NCBI GenBank assembly: GCA_013396655.1
Contig: WBMV01006433.1
Span: 124,001-188,000, forward strand
Direction: 5' to 3'
Source of the DNA: Campylorhamphus procurvoides
Lineage: Eukaryota; Chordata; Aves; Passeriformes; Dendrocolaptidae
DNA length: 64,000 bases
A program made the position numbers and the translations under genes. Below the pieces are notes generated by a model that ran no database searches, had not been told where the DNA came from, and was given only the letters and a program-made list of their open reading frames with translations. Shown here piece by piece: positions 13,464 through 26,729 of the stretch (positions within the stretch are counted from its first letter, which is position 1; the number at the start of each line of letters is the position of its first letter).

Positions 13464-14120
13464 AGTAGGTGGCGGAGAGGAAAGATACCTGTGGATCCAG
13501 TTGCAGTTTCAATGTCCATTGGCCAAGATGATGGTCTCAGACTCGATCTCTCAAGGGTGGGGGAAGCCCCTTGAAACACAAAGTTCAATGGGTTAATACA
13601 TGTTTAGGTCCAGGTGGAATAACCAGGTACCTCCCCTGGCAGGGGGAGTTTTACCCTCTCTGTTGCAATACTGTGAATCATGTGCAGTCCTCTGGCGGAA
13701 GGCCCAGAAATGAGTCTGGGGGCACTTTGGAGGTCTTTGATGGTTTATGGGCCCTTCTAGGCATGACCACTGTTTCTCAGGCCTGCATAGTTGAGCCAGA
13801 TATGCCCCAACAGAAGGGATGAAAATCTTCAGATCTACCTGTGAGTGTCCCAGTAGTTCCCAGGGGAGGAGTTTTCACACCTGAGCCGGTAGTTAGGGAG
13901 CACAATGGCATGATAAAAAACATCATCCCACCTCAAAGGATCTGCTTCTTATCGGCCCTTGCCCTTATTTGGCTCAAAATCCAGCTTGTTGGTAAATAAA
14001 TGTTGGATTGTCATGGTCATCAGGTGATGGTGCTCACCCTCTCTGCGCTTGGGGGGTTCTTATGCAGATCCAAAACCTCTTCTCCAGCTGGGGGGTGCAA
14101 ACCTGGCCTCGGCAAAGCAC

Positions 14121-14162
14121 GGCTGCTTCTGCAGTGGCTCATTGCTTCTGCAGTGGCTGCAG
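14121..14162 (+). repeat. Short direct duplication
   Basis: The 15-mer GCTTCTGCAGTGGCT occurs twice within about 40 bases, separated by CATT. It is a small tandem duplication inside the GC-rich candidate retroelement. Confidence 0.85.
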
Positions 14163-14235
14163 GGTTAATGAGCCATTAACCCTTAATATTGCAGACTCTC
14201 ACAACTTGTTACTAAAAGGGGAAAAGGGAAGGAAA

Positions 14236-14262
14236 GGCAAGGCAAGGCAAGGTAAGGCAAAG
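14236..14262 (+). repeat. (GGCAA)n microsatellite
   Basis: Five pentamer copies of GGCAA, one changed to GGTAA, follow a purine-rich run of AAGGG/AAGGA units. It is a short interrupted pentanucleotide repeat. Confidence 0.85.
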
Positions 14263-14290
14263 AGAAAAGCTGGACACTGTCACAGCAGAG

Positions 14291-15745
14291 TTTTGGAGGT
14301 AATTTACCTATTTTTCAGGCATGTATTTTAATAAGATTTAATGAGCTGCTGAAAAGAGGAGTGCTGCTTTTTTTCGAGTGATGGCAGTAAGATGAAAACA
14401 AGTGGCTTTTTAGAATGTTGTTAACTAGCACTTTAAAAGTTAATAGAGCTCCTATGAATCTCTGTTGGCAGCACCTGGAAGAAGCAGGTGGGAATTCCAC
14501 TGAGATAAATGGCAAGCCAGGGGCAGAACAAAATAATAAAGTCTTATTTCCAAGATCTGGATACAACATCAGTCCTTCTGGCAAAATATTTTTCAGAGTC
14601 AGTAGAAGTCTTGTCTGCAGTGAAAGGTAAAAAAAATATTTTGAGGAAAATCTGGGACTATTAAAATGTTATAGTATTTCAAATGCAGACAGTTCTTTTA
14701 GAATAGTATTTTTACATTTTTGTAACAAAATTTCATATCCCAAGTGTGATGGGTGAAGGAACATATAAGCCAACCACATGAAACATCCCTGGTCCACAAC
14801 AATTGGAGCTCCATGGCCCTGGGTGTTGGATAATGAGGGTTTCAGGATTGTATCAGATCTCTACATAGTAATCAAAAGAAATAAAGTATGTGTCTAAGTT
14901 ATGTGCCCCTGTTCAGCCTTGAAATACCACGCTCAGTGACAATGGGAGTGCACACCACTGCCTACTGAGGGCTGTATTTTGTCCTATTGCTTGCAATCTA
15001 AAACCAGCACACAGGTAGAAACTGCTTTGATTCTATGTGTTCTTGGTGACAGGGGAGAACACACTTCTTGCATTTGTAGATGACAATTTGGGAGGGACTG
15101 CGAGTGTGCTGAAGGATAGGATTAGAATTTAAATTGATCATATAGAAATGAGTTGAAACCACAGGATGCATTGCAACAACAACTGCCAGAAACTACCCCC
15201 AACAGTAATTAACTGCAGAAATGAGGAATGGGAATGAATCAGCAAGACAGCAGTTCTGCAGGGAAAAGCTTGCAAATGGTGTATTGAATTCCAGCTGAGC
15301 ACAATGCCAGCAATACCATGGTTTTCAACAGTCAAATGCCAGCCTGGGTTGTGTAACTGGGAACAGAGATTGATTGACGTGTTGAATAATTCTTCCACTC
15401 CATTTCTCCTAGCATTCACAAATCTTTAGAACAGCGTTTGAGTGTTGTTCTTGGTGCAGTAGCTTGGGGTATCAGAGGAAGTGCAGGAGAGCAAAGGGTC
15501 TGATCAAAGGTTTTAGAGAAATGGCCTACAGAAAGTAACTCACCTCTGGTAACTCAGTCTGAAGAAGGAACACTGAAGAAAGCATGATTCCACAAGTACC
15601 TAAAAGGCAGCTAAAAGGAGAGAAAGGATGCTCCATTCTCCATTTGCGTGCTTCATAAGAGAAACTGGAGCAAGAAATGTGCAGCTGAAATACTCTTCAC
15701 TTTCTAATGACAGAGAAAAATGAAGACCAGGATTAGATTACCTGG
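14291..15745. other. Unique non-coding sequence
   Basis: No gene, RNA or mobile element is recognised here. Open frames are at most about 93 codons and have no recognisable family. Confidence 0.65.
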
Positions 15746-15832
15746 ACAGTTGTAGAGACCTTTAAGAACAGGTTGGATGCAGGCAACTTGCCTTGGGCAG
15801 AGGATGAGCTGGATGACCTCCCAGCTCCATGG
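15746..15832 (+). mobile_element. CR1 LINE fragment (3' part)
   Basis: The text TTTAAGAACAGGTTGGATG, followed by CCTTGGGCAGAGGATGAGC and GGATGACCTCCCAGCTCC, reproduces the order of the region just upstream of the CR1 3' end. The terminal repeated ATTCTATG octamers are absent. It is a short, diverged piece in plus orientation with no coding capacity. Confidence 0.75.
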
Positions 15833-18099
15833 TGCTGCCACTGGGTTACGCTGTTACAGCCCAGTGCCCACAGCCTGGAGGGGCTGTTACAGAGCAAAGC
15901 CCCCCTCCAGTCCTACAAAGGCTGATAGAAATTTGCCTAACAGGAGGTGTATCGTCAGGCAGGTTATGACTTCTCTGAGCTGGTAGGAAATGGATGGGAG
16001 TCAGCCTAAAGTGCCATTAATGTAGAAAAGAGGCTGAAAGGAGAATTCAGCTGACTCTCTGTAGGGTGAGGTGCCAGATCTAGATGTTGGGCAAAGCTTT
16101 GCGCTGTCTCTTTCAGTCAGCCTTATCTTCATCTTCTTTCAGTTTGTTCTCTCTGCCTCTTTTATCCCTTAGGATAAATTAATTTTGAATGTTTTTGTGA
16201 ACAAATAAAGATCAGTGTCTTGCGGTTTTCATAACGAATCGCTTTGTGGTATGTCTTTGTCTGCACATCACAAATTCCAGTAGATAAGAAAACTGAATAA
16301 ATATTTCATGTAAAAAAAAACTACCACAGAAAAGAGCTAATTAGCTGGATTGATATAATTTGTTTTGTGACCCGTGAAAATATGTTAGTCATAACGCTGT
16401 TCTTGATAAACACCATGAAAACTCATTCAGACATGCTGTCAAGCTAGGAAAGGGAAATGTGAATGGCAAAGTGAAGCACTCAAGGTAATATTAAAAGAAA
16501 AATCAGAAGAAAGATTTTTGTGTTAAAGCTATCCCACTATGTCTAACTCAGTTCTCCCAAAAGCTGCTGAGAGCACCATAGCCAAAGTGGGTAAGTAGCC
16601 TCCCAGAGTTATGAAACTGGAGTGGTGTGATTTGCTCTGCAGAGGGTGGAGTAAGAATGAGGGCAAGGCTTGAGGTGTAGTTTTCAAATGGTGCACTTGA
16701 GGTCATGGACTGACTGGCTCCAGTCAGATTATTGCCCTTATGTCTGCAGACAAGCCTCTTAATAGTATACCCCGCCTTTAGAAACTGCACAGAGGAAAAA
16801 CAGTCCATCTACAGGATGATGTATAAGATTCAGCTACTCCCCTCACTGGAGAGGACTCAGCATTTTGGTATCAGAATATAATTCTTTATTGAAGTCACAG
16901 AAATTAAAACTTTGATGTCATTGAAAGGGGAAGAGTGGTAATATGTTTTTAGAAGAAAGAAGGGTGTGTAAAGGTTCCCTTAAGAACATCTGTGTGAGCG
17001 TGCCTGCCTATTTGTATATTTTCCCCTTCATTTAGCAACCAGCAAAGTCAGGCTATGCACGACATTTCCATACTGGAAATCTCCTTTTAAGGCCAGGCAA
17101 TCTGCCCTTCTCTAGCTCCTTCTTTCCTCTTGTGAAGGCAGGCTTCAAGGCAGAGCAGTGAGCAGAGACAAACTACAGTACCATGGAAGGCTTCTGGTGG
17201 GTTGGCTCTCTGTGGCATTCCCTGTCACGAACCTTTCCTGGGGAACTGAAACACCCTGAAGGAACAACAGTGTCCCAGTTTTGGAAGTATGCAAAATAAG
17301 CCACCACCTTCTCCCTTCAGTGTCCCAGGCTGGGACTGTGTCCTTGCAATGAGATCCCTTTAATGGGAATGCTCCTTTACGTCTTTTCAAAAGCGTATCT
17401 CTGGCTCCAGCAGAGTTGAGCTCATTTTCTCCTCTACAGTTTGACAAATGCCATAAGTGTAGTGGGCTAATTGCAACCATAAGACTCCTTCAACCTTCTT
17501 AACTGCTGCATGATATCCCCAACATCTCATTTCTATGAAAAACAATATTTTACTATGCATTTTAGAGTAATTGCAATAAATTGGTGATGTCCTGGGATTG
17601 TAATGGATTAGAAGTCCTGCACTTGTTGTCAGTGACAGACAGAGAAACATCATGTGCCAATAGTAAATGTAATTTCTGGATATCATTTGCTTTAAAACAC
17701 TTACTTTCACATGCATGCACACAGAAGGAAAAAAAAAACACACAACTTTTTTTAAACTTTTGGACTAGAGCTTCCCCTGTTTAATTCAGTAAAAAAGTGA
17801 CAGTTGTTGGGGAAAAAAATTTGAGCAGATAAATAGAGAAGGAATGAAATCCTCAAACCCTTTTCTGTGATGTCTTTTAGGGTTTCCTCTTCCATAAGGT
17901 TAGGTTTCTCAATTTGCTTTTAGATGCCGTGTCTCTGTAAATCATTTAGTATTACAAAGTTAGTCATATTGAGAGGAATAAAACTGGCAGCTTCTAATGG
18001 AAAGAAGAAGCCCTTTATAAACACTAGGATCCAGTTTTAAGATGCTTTTCAGTATGTAAAGGAGTTTCTCTCCCACACTGCAGTTCAGTGAAGTGAGCA

Positions 18100-18600
18100 G
18101 TGAAGTTCAGCACGAGGCCAGGCCAGACATCTGACATTCCCATGCTTGGCTCCTGCTTCATGCACGTGGATGCACAAACCCATGCCTTGCACCTGCAGCA
18201 CAGCATCTTCCCCTGCCCTGGCCTGATGCAGCAGGTGTGGCCACTCTGCATTGCTGGGCAGCTCTGCCCATCTCTCTGGTGGATGTTTTCATCCCCAGAC
18301 ACACCCAGGCTAGAGGTCTCCTCGCCATCTGGCTCACCCAGCAGTGCCTCATTCACTCAGGTTGGGGTCCTGCCTTGCCAGGACCTGGAAACCTGCTGGG
18401 CACTGCCCAAGCAGCAGAGGACAGGGGAGGACTGAGTGGGAGGCAAAGCATGGGACAGGGAGAAGGTCCCTCAGGTGGGAGGATGAGCCCAGTGCTGCGC
18501 TCTTGGTCCCACCACAGTGACTTCCCTGGGAGAGCCTGCTCCCTGCCCCTGGGCATCAGGACACCTCTGGATTCTGCTGCTCTTCTCAGATGCTACTGAA
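18100..18600. other. GC-rich patch with overlapping chance-type ORFs
   Basis: Base composition rises clearly above the flanks and stop codons become rare. Frames of 110-120 codons therefore open on both strands at once (18024-18356 minus, 18100-18435 plus, 18237-18599 plus). None shows a recognisable domain, and overlapping frames on opposite strands point to composition rather than coding. CpG content is low, so this is not a classic CpG island. Confidence 0.6.
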
Positions 18601-20195
18601 ATCACCTCAAATTTGGAATTCAGAGTTGCTAGGGGCACAGTTAGTGTTTGTTGGAAATTTCAGAACAATTCCAGGCTGAGATTTTTAAATTCATCTTATA
18701 ACTCTAGGCAGTGGACTCTTAAAAAATTTTTCAGGAAAGACATGCCTTAGGCTCTTTGGCAAATCCTGCTGTAAGAGCAAGTGCAGTAACCTGCAGAAGG
18801 CTATAAACTGTGTTTTGGCCATACCACATGCTTTATTTCCATTTGAATTTCCTCTATCCCTGTATTCCTATAATTTCACCCTGTTTTTTGAACACATGCA
18901 AAGAATATCCAAAATAACAAACCCCAAACTAAAACACAGCGTTGCTCCAAGAAAAGTAGTGATTAGGCTTTGAGGGGCAGTAGGTTCCAGAGAGTAGGGG
19001 TTTGTTTTCAATTTAATTTGATATTCACATTCATCAGCACTCCAAGTTTCCCCCAAAACATACCTTCAGAGGAAACACTAGTCAGCATTTCCCTAATTCG
19101 GGGAAGGACTTAGCTTAATGTACATAACAGTTTTCCACTCACCGCTGGTTCTGGATAGCGTCATGTTTGAGAAGATACCTCATACCATTCACTTGTCCTT
19201 TAAGTGGTGTTATTTAAATGAAGTCCAAAAAACACTTAACTATTAACAGCAGTTGACTAATTAATAAAAATTAATACCAAATGAGGCCATAAATAGATTT
19301 AATTACAGTCACAGTTAAATACAATGTCAGCACCTTTTTGTGAAACATGGCCAGCCCACAAGAGTTTTGAAATCACAAATTCCAGGCCAAAATTTTCACA
19401 CTGCTTATTTCAGCTTTCTTTTCAGGCAGAACCCAAGCTCAAGATGAAGTAGTGCAGACCACTTTTTTTTTTGCAGAACAAGGGTGCTCTGGGCTTTTTA
19501 AGCCAGGCACCAGTACGGTATCCTGAATTTTCCATTCTAAAATGAGGGGTTGCCAGTTCATCTTTGGGAATCCCAGCCTTCTGGACTGTCAGTGTATGTT
19601 ATTGTTTTTTTTTAAACAGACATAGACATGTTGAGATTTGTCTTTTTAAGTTTGTAAGACACATCCATCCCATTTTAAGCAGCTGCAAAGTTACAAAGAA
19701 TGAGTGTCTGTGTTTGGTAAGTTAAAAACTGCCTGTGGTTAATTCATGCCTCAGAGCTGAAAGCTCTAAAAGTGCTGGGTGGATCATTGTGGTTTTTCAA
19801 AATTAAGGTGTTTCATTCCCCATACTTTCTCCTTCTTTGTGTGTCATCATTTTCAAAGCTTTCATGGCAGGCTTAAATTTAGAGTCCTTGTGGCTTTGTT
19901 GGGGCACCACCTTTGCCCTATGTGGTCACAATTTTGTGCTTCCTGTCTCAAATCAATAGTGGCAAGATGGGTGGGGAACTTTTCAATGAGGTAACCAAGG
20001 ATGGGCAAAAAAGCATCACATACCATTTATTTTCCAATTTCAAGGCAAGTACATCAGCAAGAAGTATGCTTAGGTAGCTAACTTCATTCATTAAAAACGG
20101 GCCAGAGTTAAGTGAAGACAGATGTATTTCATTGTCCCAGTGCTAAATTCGTGTGTTGTGGGGAGTAGTCAGGCATGTATGGGTGTGAGATAAAA

Positions 20196-20218
20196 GATAG
20201 ATAGATAGATAGATAGAT
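20196..20218 (+). repeat. (GATA)n microsatellite
   Basis: Five to six copies of the tetramer GATA/ATAG follow an AAAAG run. It is a short perfect tetranucleotide repeat. Confidence 0.95.
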
Positions 20219-23200
20219 GTGTAACATACAGATTATTTCCTTAGAATTTTAATTGGACTGTCTAACCTGTAATCATATCTACGGACCACCAACATTTTCC
20301 AACCCCGGTATCTAAAGTTAGCTTTCTAATTTTTTATCAAGGTTGCTAAATGGTTAGGCCTGAGCTTTTAAAAAATCAGTAGGAACTTCTGCCTGCTCAG
20401 CCCTTCATGAAAGCAAACCACTTCTACAGGCACACAACTGATTATTTAACTTAGAAATCCATCTGTTTCTGCCATGAGGAATAGTATCTGGCTAGCCTAT
20501 AGAATGACATTCTGTTAGTGCACAGAACACATTTCTGTGTAGTCCCAGCCCTGAAAACTAGTTTCCTAGTAAAGGATTGGGAGGACAACTGTTCTGTGCA
20601 GCAGCAAACCACTTTTCAACTGCAATGATTGATCCTACAGTTTGTTTCATGTTATGGATCAATTTCTACTTAAAATGCAAAATACTCTTTTTTCAATGGT
20701 TGTGTGCTTCCTTAAATGTTGTATTTCACAGAGTGAGAGTCTGACAGGTATCTGTAAGATTTTTTAATTTGATTTTCTTTGGAATATCATCTCTTCATAT
20801 ATATCCAGCATTAGAAGTTCTAGGGATCCTCCAGCACGATCAGCATGTGTTTGCTCTGGAGGCCTGTCACGACCTCTGGAAGAGCAGAATGGGCACTGGA
20901 AAGCCATTTTACAGATAAGAGGAAATTTAGAGTTCTCCTCTAAATAGATCTCTTTTGGTTTTGGAGTTTAAAGGGCTTTTAAAACAAGCAAAGGAAAAAT
21001 GTCTTTAAAAATGGCCTGTGTTCTAATATGGTCCCTTACTTTAACTCCAGTGGTTTTTCAGTTGTTATGCAGGACAGGAGACTCACATCTCCATTGTAAA
21101 GGAATAGATGTGATATGTTTTTACAGTGCTCTGAGAGATGAAAGCCTGAAAAGTCATTTGTATTATTGCTGCTTTTGTAGACCAAAGCTCTGCTTCCATT
21201 AGTCATGCAAAGCTATGGAAGGAAAGGGTTTTTCACACATCAGATTCTGTCCACAGTACAAAATAATTAAATGAATAACAGAAGGAAGAAACACTGTATT
21301 GTCTTTCCAGGTACAATTACCTTGTTGACTTTAATTCAGGAAAGTGTATTATTAAGAAAACCGTACCATGAATATGAAGCAGATGTCCTAATCTGATACA
21401 ACTGTAACCTGGAAAGGGGGGGTGCACTGAAGTGATTCAGTGATAAATAAGGTAAGAGGCAAAGTCAAATGTGTAGCAGATAAGAGGCAATCCCAGTGGC
21501 CCAGGCTTTGAGATCTGTCCTGTTACCCAAATATAAAATCCTAGTCCCATGATTGATAAGACCATATTATTCTCCTCTTTGGATCTCTCTGTTGGTTTGC
21601 TCTTGTGTTCTGTGGCATGTCCCTTTTTATTGGACTCTTTGGACACTGCCAAAGGCCTCTTCTAACTCAGAGATGAAAAAAAATCAACCAACCTGTAGAC
21701 CTTTTTAATATTCACCTTTGGGTTGAGAGGAAGCTAATGTTGAATAAAAACTGCTTCTGGGCAGAGATTATTTCTTTTGAGAGCTCCACAGGTACCAGCC
21801 CATATAATAAAAGTACAATGAACACGTTTTATCAAAATGGCAAATGAAGCTTAAACTCTGTAGAAAGAAATAAAAAATTCCAGTATCAAGTGTTTAGAAG
21901 CAATCAAGTGTTTGGGGCACATTTGTTCTAGTGGCTCTGCTCAAGGCTCATATCCACCTAATTTTCAGCACCTATCAGTCAACCCATCCCTGAAAATGAC
22001 TAAACACCATACATATCTTTTTTTAAAATCAAGCACAAATGTGTCTAAGCTACTGTGGAAAGCATGGCCATAATTTTCAGTGTTTTATGGGCTGCAGTGT
22101 TTGGTTCTGCTCCTTGCCTGTTTGCATGGACTGCAAGACTTTGAAGAAAATTGCATGTTATCCTTTTTGCTTTATACAATTCCTTGCACAATGTTAGTTA
22201 ATAAAAGAGCATGCAAGAAAAGGAATTAATTCCATTTTAAACATGCAGACTATTTAAGACTGTTAACTATTTTTAATGGGATAATAGTTACAGAAGAATC
22301 TGGTTTACAATGCATGTGGGTCAGGTGCAAAAAAAGAAAACAAAGAGCATATTTAGATTCGTTTTGTGGCTCTGATCCATGTTCCTTTCATTAAAACTTC
22401 TTCCCTCCCCAGCCATCTCTTGCATGAGAAAGAGGCAGGGCAACCTGGACAATTGCAGAATAACAAAATCTGAAAGGAGCTTAAGTGATGGGGGAAAGAA
22501 TAAACAGACACAAATGTCAGGTTCTGCCAAGAAAGCACCTGGAACAAATGTATTTTTCTATTATTGTATGCTAATTGTATGTTTGCCTGAAGAATTGCTT
22601 GGAATTTAATAGCAGCATTTCCTGAGGAACAGGTTTGAAATTAGCTTAATCACAACCTAGTGATACTTTACTAATTTTGAAAAGGCAGATAATTATTGGA
22701 CATTTCCGTGGGCCGTTGAAGTTGTGGGATTTTGTAGGGACTTGGGGTCTGGGGTTTTTTCAGTTTAGTAAAGACCGAGTGAAAGCTTGTGAGCCAGATG
22801 TTTCTTCTCAGATTACAGCAGCCTGCTCTGCCTACATGTACCAAATGGGAATGGGACTGTTACAGTACCAGGTGATGTATCTAACATATAACATTACCAT
22901 TCCTATTGTTTATACAGTAGTCCTCTAGCTAAGTCTCAGGCATGCCACAGGCTTACACTGACTGCCAAGCTTAATATCTACAGAAGCGACTATGAGAGGG
23001 TCTCAAACAAAGTTCTCTCTGTGTTAAGAGAAAACCCTGCCTTAAGCTACATCAGCAGGGAGACAGGCTCTGGTATCCTGGTGTAGTCCAGCACCTGAGA
23101 CTTCTGCCAGCTTGGACTGCAGATGCTGTGTAGAAGGAAATCTCCACTGAGTGCTACAATAAATGGCTTCAGGTAAAGGCATTGCATGGGTCAGTAAATG

Positions 23201-24572
23201 TGGGGTACCTACCGTGACTCAGCAAACATATTTCAGAGCAGTCTAATGTTTAAAAGCTACAGCCCGAAAGTAGGAAATACACAAACAAGGAAAAAAAAAT
23301 CAATAGAGGATCTACAAGCAAGCCAGACCATTTCCTTTATTCTTTACACCCCTTTTTTGCACCTACAAGGTGTCTCTGAAGAGAGAAACTTTGGCTGCTC
23401 ACATACCAATGTCCATACACAGAGCTACCATTCCATGTGTTTGAAGCCCATAAGCTGAACTGCATTTTTATATGGTCTCTCCTTATCTTTTAAGCTGTGG
23501 CCAGACTTTCAAAAGTTACCCAAGAGCTGGCATCTCCAGCTTGTTGTCAACATTCGCAAAGAGTTTAGCATTTACTTGAGTGCTTACACTGGAGTTGCAC
23601 TGCCTTGAAAAATTCAATCATTATCATGAATGTTTAAATGTGATCTTGAAAGTATGGCTGCTGCTGCGTCTGTGTCTAGTGCTCTGACTATAGGCAGCTT
23701 TTAAATTCAGAAGCAGAGGTTTCCCAGGCCAAACATTTTTATGGGTGCTTGTTTTATCTTGTCAGTGCTTGTTCTCATGGTACACTATTTATGAAACATA
23801 AGATAAGATCAACCCTATAAACATATATTTCATTTATAGGAGTGTTTTGTTTTTCATGAATACATTCACATAGGCAACCTGGCTAAAGAAAGCCAGTTGT
23901 ACACAACTTAGTGTTAAAGCAACAGCTTTATTTCATAATTTGAGAGGAAAACAGCTGAGTCATCAGCAGCTTTGAGAGCTAAAAAGACATTCAACCTTTT
24001 TCTGCAATATAACTGGTATTCATCTTTTTTTTTCCTCTTCTTGCTTCAGGTTAAAAAGTATTGTTCAGACCTTTAAATTTAAATCTCCATGTTCTCCTAT
24101 TTGGAGGAACATACCCCATTCTTTTAACTATAGGGTGTAAGAATCATCCAGACTTTACAAATACAAACCAGACTTTATTAATATGGATTGCAACCTACCA
24201 GCTGTTGGACTGAAGAGGAGAAAATAGAAATAATTGGGTTCTTACTGCCTCTGAATAAAAGACTTAATCTTAAATATAGAATTAGGAGACTCTCTGTAGG
24301 AGCCTGCTTTTAGAGCAGGGGAAAGTTTCTAAGTTTTTGCAGGTGTTGATCTTCTTGAAGGATTTAGGTATCATTATAAGAGACTGATTTACTCGTATGA
24401 GTAGTTATAATAAGTTTCCTATCAACACATTGATATTATTGATTGCCTGAAGTTCATATTCATCCATACAGCCTGATTTTTTCTAGGAAGTAAAATGAGT
24501 TTATCTCTAAGTTAAGAGAGAAACACAGCTTACTGTTTTCTTTCTGAGGAATTAGCTTAACTGTGCTCTGAA

Positions 24573-24975
24573 GGAACATGGGAATGGTAGTTCTAGGTCA
24601 GATCAAAGGTTTGAATAGGCCACCAACTTGTCCATAACACGGCCCAGTACCAGATGCCTGGAGAAGAGTGTCAGTGCGTGGCAAGAACAGTGCTATTCCC
24701 CACAGTATTTTCCCAGCCTGCAGCAATAAGTCCCATGGAATATCCCAAGAAAGACATGCTTTTAGTAGAAAAGCTCTTCCTGGACCTTTATTCCATGTCT
24801 TTGTTGAACCACCTTTTGAACCTCTGCTATCTTTTGGCATCAAGGCTGGATTGTAGCAATGAGTCCCACTCTGTGTGCCACTGGAGTGCTCTTTCTGTGC
24901 TGCAAACCCATTACTGTATTTCAATTCATTTCATTTCATTTCATGCCCCCTTGCTCTTGTGTGGTGGGAGGTAGT
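24573..24975 (-). mobile_element. Ancient CR1-type LINE, 3' region
   Basis: On the plus strand the text runs as the reverse complement of an archosaur/turtle CR1 3' end: GGTCAGATCAAAGGT, then CCCAGTACCAGATGC, a TTTTGAACC...CTTTTGGC segment, a GCAATGAGTCCCACTC segment, and a TTTCATTTCATT...CCCCTTGCTCTTGTG segment. Order and spacing fit that family throughout, although many bases have changed, so the copy is old. It includes a small TTTCA repeat near 24925-24944. The same family recurs in plus orientation at 54395-55160. Confidence 0.72.
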
Positions 24976-25944
24976 GGACTGTCCTTCTCAAAGGCAACAG
25001 GCTGAAGGGGTACTGATCACAAAGCTACCAATTCTTGCTGAAGTCTTCAAACACCATTGTGTCTCATAAAAAAAGGGGTCCTCCAGACATATCTGTGTTT
25101 GTAAAGATAACACTGACTCCTGCAGAGATTTGAGGTGCTCTTCATGAGGAGGCAGATCTGGAGTATGAATCCATGGTTTTAACTGCTGAGCAAGTTTGGA
25201 AAAATGGCAGTTAAAGTGCTTTTCTAGTATTTTGACCTCTTGAGGTTTCTACTAAAATAATGGGAGCTAAAAATCCCTAAAAATCCATGTATATATTTGA
25301 AGTCTTAAAAAGGAAATTAACATAATTTTCAAGTATTACGTGTTCTACAAGAACTGCATCCTCAAGTCTTACAAGGGTAATCTCTGTCTCAGAAGTTGCT
25401 CTTTTGTTGTGGTTTGCCACACAGTTGTGTGAACACAAGAAAGGATGTGAGACCAAATGGGACTCAGTTCATCATGACACATAATCTACATCATTAATGA
25501 GTCTGTATTTGTCCCACTTTGCATTTTTCTCTTTTAAGCACAGGTGAGTAAAACAGTTCAAGGTTTTCCAGGAAAAGTAGTCCCTGCCCTCTGTAGTGAC
25601 ATGAACCCTTTCCTGTTTTGAGTGGAAATAGTTATCAGGGGATTATAGCAATCTTTCCCACAGCTGCCTCCCATGATGACTCCCAGTCTTTCTGTATTGA
25701 CTAACATTTTCAAGCTTCCCTGAACATTTTTTCCTGAACTTTTCCAACCAGAGAGTTCCCAACTTTTTCCTGAAATGGTTGCCATTAGTTCAAAAGTGCA
25801 TGACCTACTACACTTCTTTTATTCTAGTAGTTCAGTTCTTAATGTATGACAGTTTGATCCTTTGCTGTACTGGCAATATCCCAAATTCTCATCAAAAAGT
25901 TTGATTAATGCATTCCTGTGCATTCCTATTATTGTGCCAAGACC

Positions 25945-26090
25945 ATTCATGAAAATAATTGAAGAGATGGGGCCAAAAGCTAATCCTTTCACTATAGCAC
26001 AGGAATGTTTTTGCCTCCACCTCCAATGTGGTAATCCCTATTGTGCATTTGTGACAGAGATGCATCTTTAACTCATTCCTGTATCCAGTA
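25945..26090 (-). mobile_element. Ancient CR1/L3-like LINE fragment (internal)
   Basis: Pieces such as CATTCATGAAAATAATTGAAGAG, GGGCCAAAAGC and TTGCCTCCACCTCC follow the pattern seen in the reverse complement of the LINE coding region upstream of the 3' end. The orientation agrees with the fragment at 24573-24975. It is probably part of the same decayed insertion, with unaligned sequence between them. Divergence is heavy. Confidence 0.5.
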
Positions 26091-26729
26091 CATCACACTG
26101 AAGGGCAGGTACACAACAAACATGCAAATTTGAAAATACCTCCATGTTTCCTCCATGAACACTGTCCACGTTTGTGCTCCATTTCCCTCCAGCCTTTGGC
26201 TCTGCAGCCAATGCTGTTATACTTACTGAAAAATATGGCAAAGGTTTTGTTATATTTTATACTTATTTTCCCTGTTCTGTGTCTGAGAAGCCCTTTGGCA
26301 TTTCTTTTAAGGTAATTGATTTTTCTGAGAGAGGGTGACTGGGAATTTCACAATAGCCCTACAATTCTCTGGTTGTAAGACATGTTTTTTCTTTGACAGA
26401 TTTTTTCTGAAAATGTATCCTTTTCTCCATATCAAGGGTCTCATTATTTTTGCCATCCTGTTCTGAGGTAAGATTAGGTGTGAAATCCTTCTTCAAACAT
26501 CAGTCTGACACAAATTCCAGATAAATTTGTGTACCTTAATTCAAAGATGTTCCCTCCACATTCAAATCCTAGGAATTCTCAGACCATTTTGTGTCACTGT
26601 TTCCCTAAGTTCGTTGGATTTTTTTCCTTCATTATTTATAGTTTTCGTTTGTTTTTCAATCTCCTAAGCTTAAGGTGGATTGACTCATGAGAATTCAATC
26701 TTAACGTTACTTCTCTGAACAGTTTATTA

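Larger units (their letters stand above)
13190..14290 (-). mobile_element. Possible degraded LTR-retroelement (endogenous retrovirus LTR-like)
   Basis: This stretch is richer in G+C than its flanks and ends sharply. Read on the minus strand, it holds a GC-rich block, a pyrimidine-rich tract (about 13431-13463), an AATAAA-type signal (near 13325) and a TG...CA-like outer boundary. This layout resembles an old avian retroviral long terminal repeat. No gag, pol or env reading frame is visible and I cannot match it to a named family, so the call rests on general layout only. It could instead be unique GC-rich DNA. Confidence 0.3.
15833..24572. other. Unique non-coding sequence with one GC-rich patch
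   Basis: Nearly 9 kb has no recognised gene or transposon. Notable pieces are the GC-rich patch at 18100-18600, a GATA microsatellite at 20196-20218, and AT-rich blocks at 16300-16440, 19250-19420 and 22150-22300. Those blocks have homeodomain-like TAATTA cores and could be conserved non-coding elements. The block at 22222-22233 contains the 12-bp palindrome GGAATTAATTCC. Confidence 0.6.

Noticed and set aside
17387..17743. 118-codon minus-strand frame, Cys/Tyr-rich
   Set aside because: No family resemblance and no conserved motif; length is within what chance gives over 64 kb in six frames.
18024..18599. Three frames of 110-120 codons
   Set aside because: They overlap on both strands in a GC-rich patch where stop codons are rare, with no domain and no splice signals that fit.
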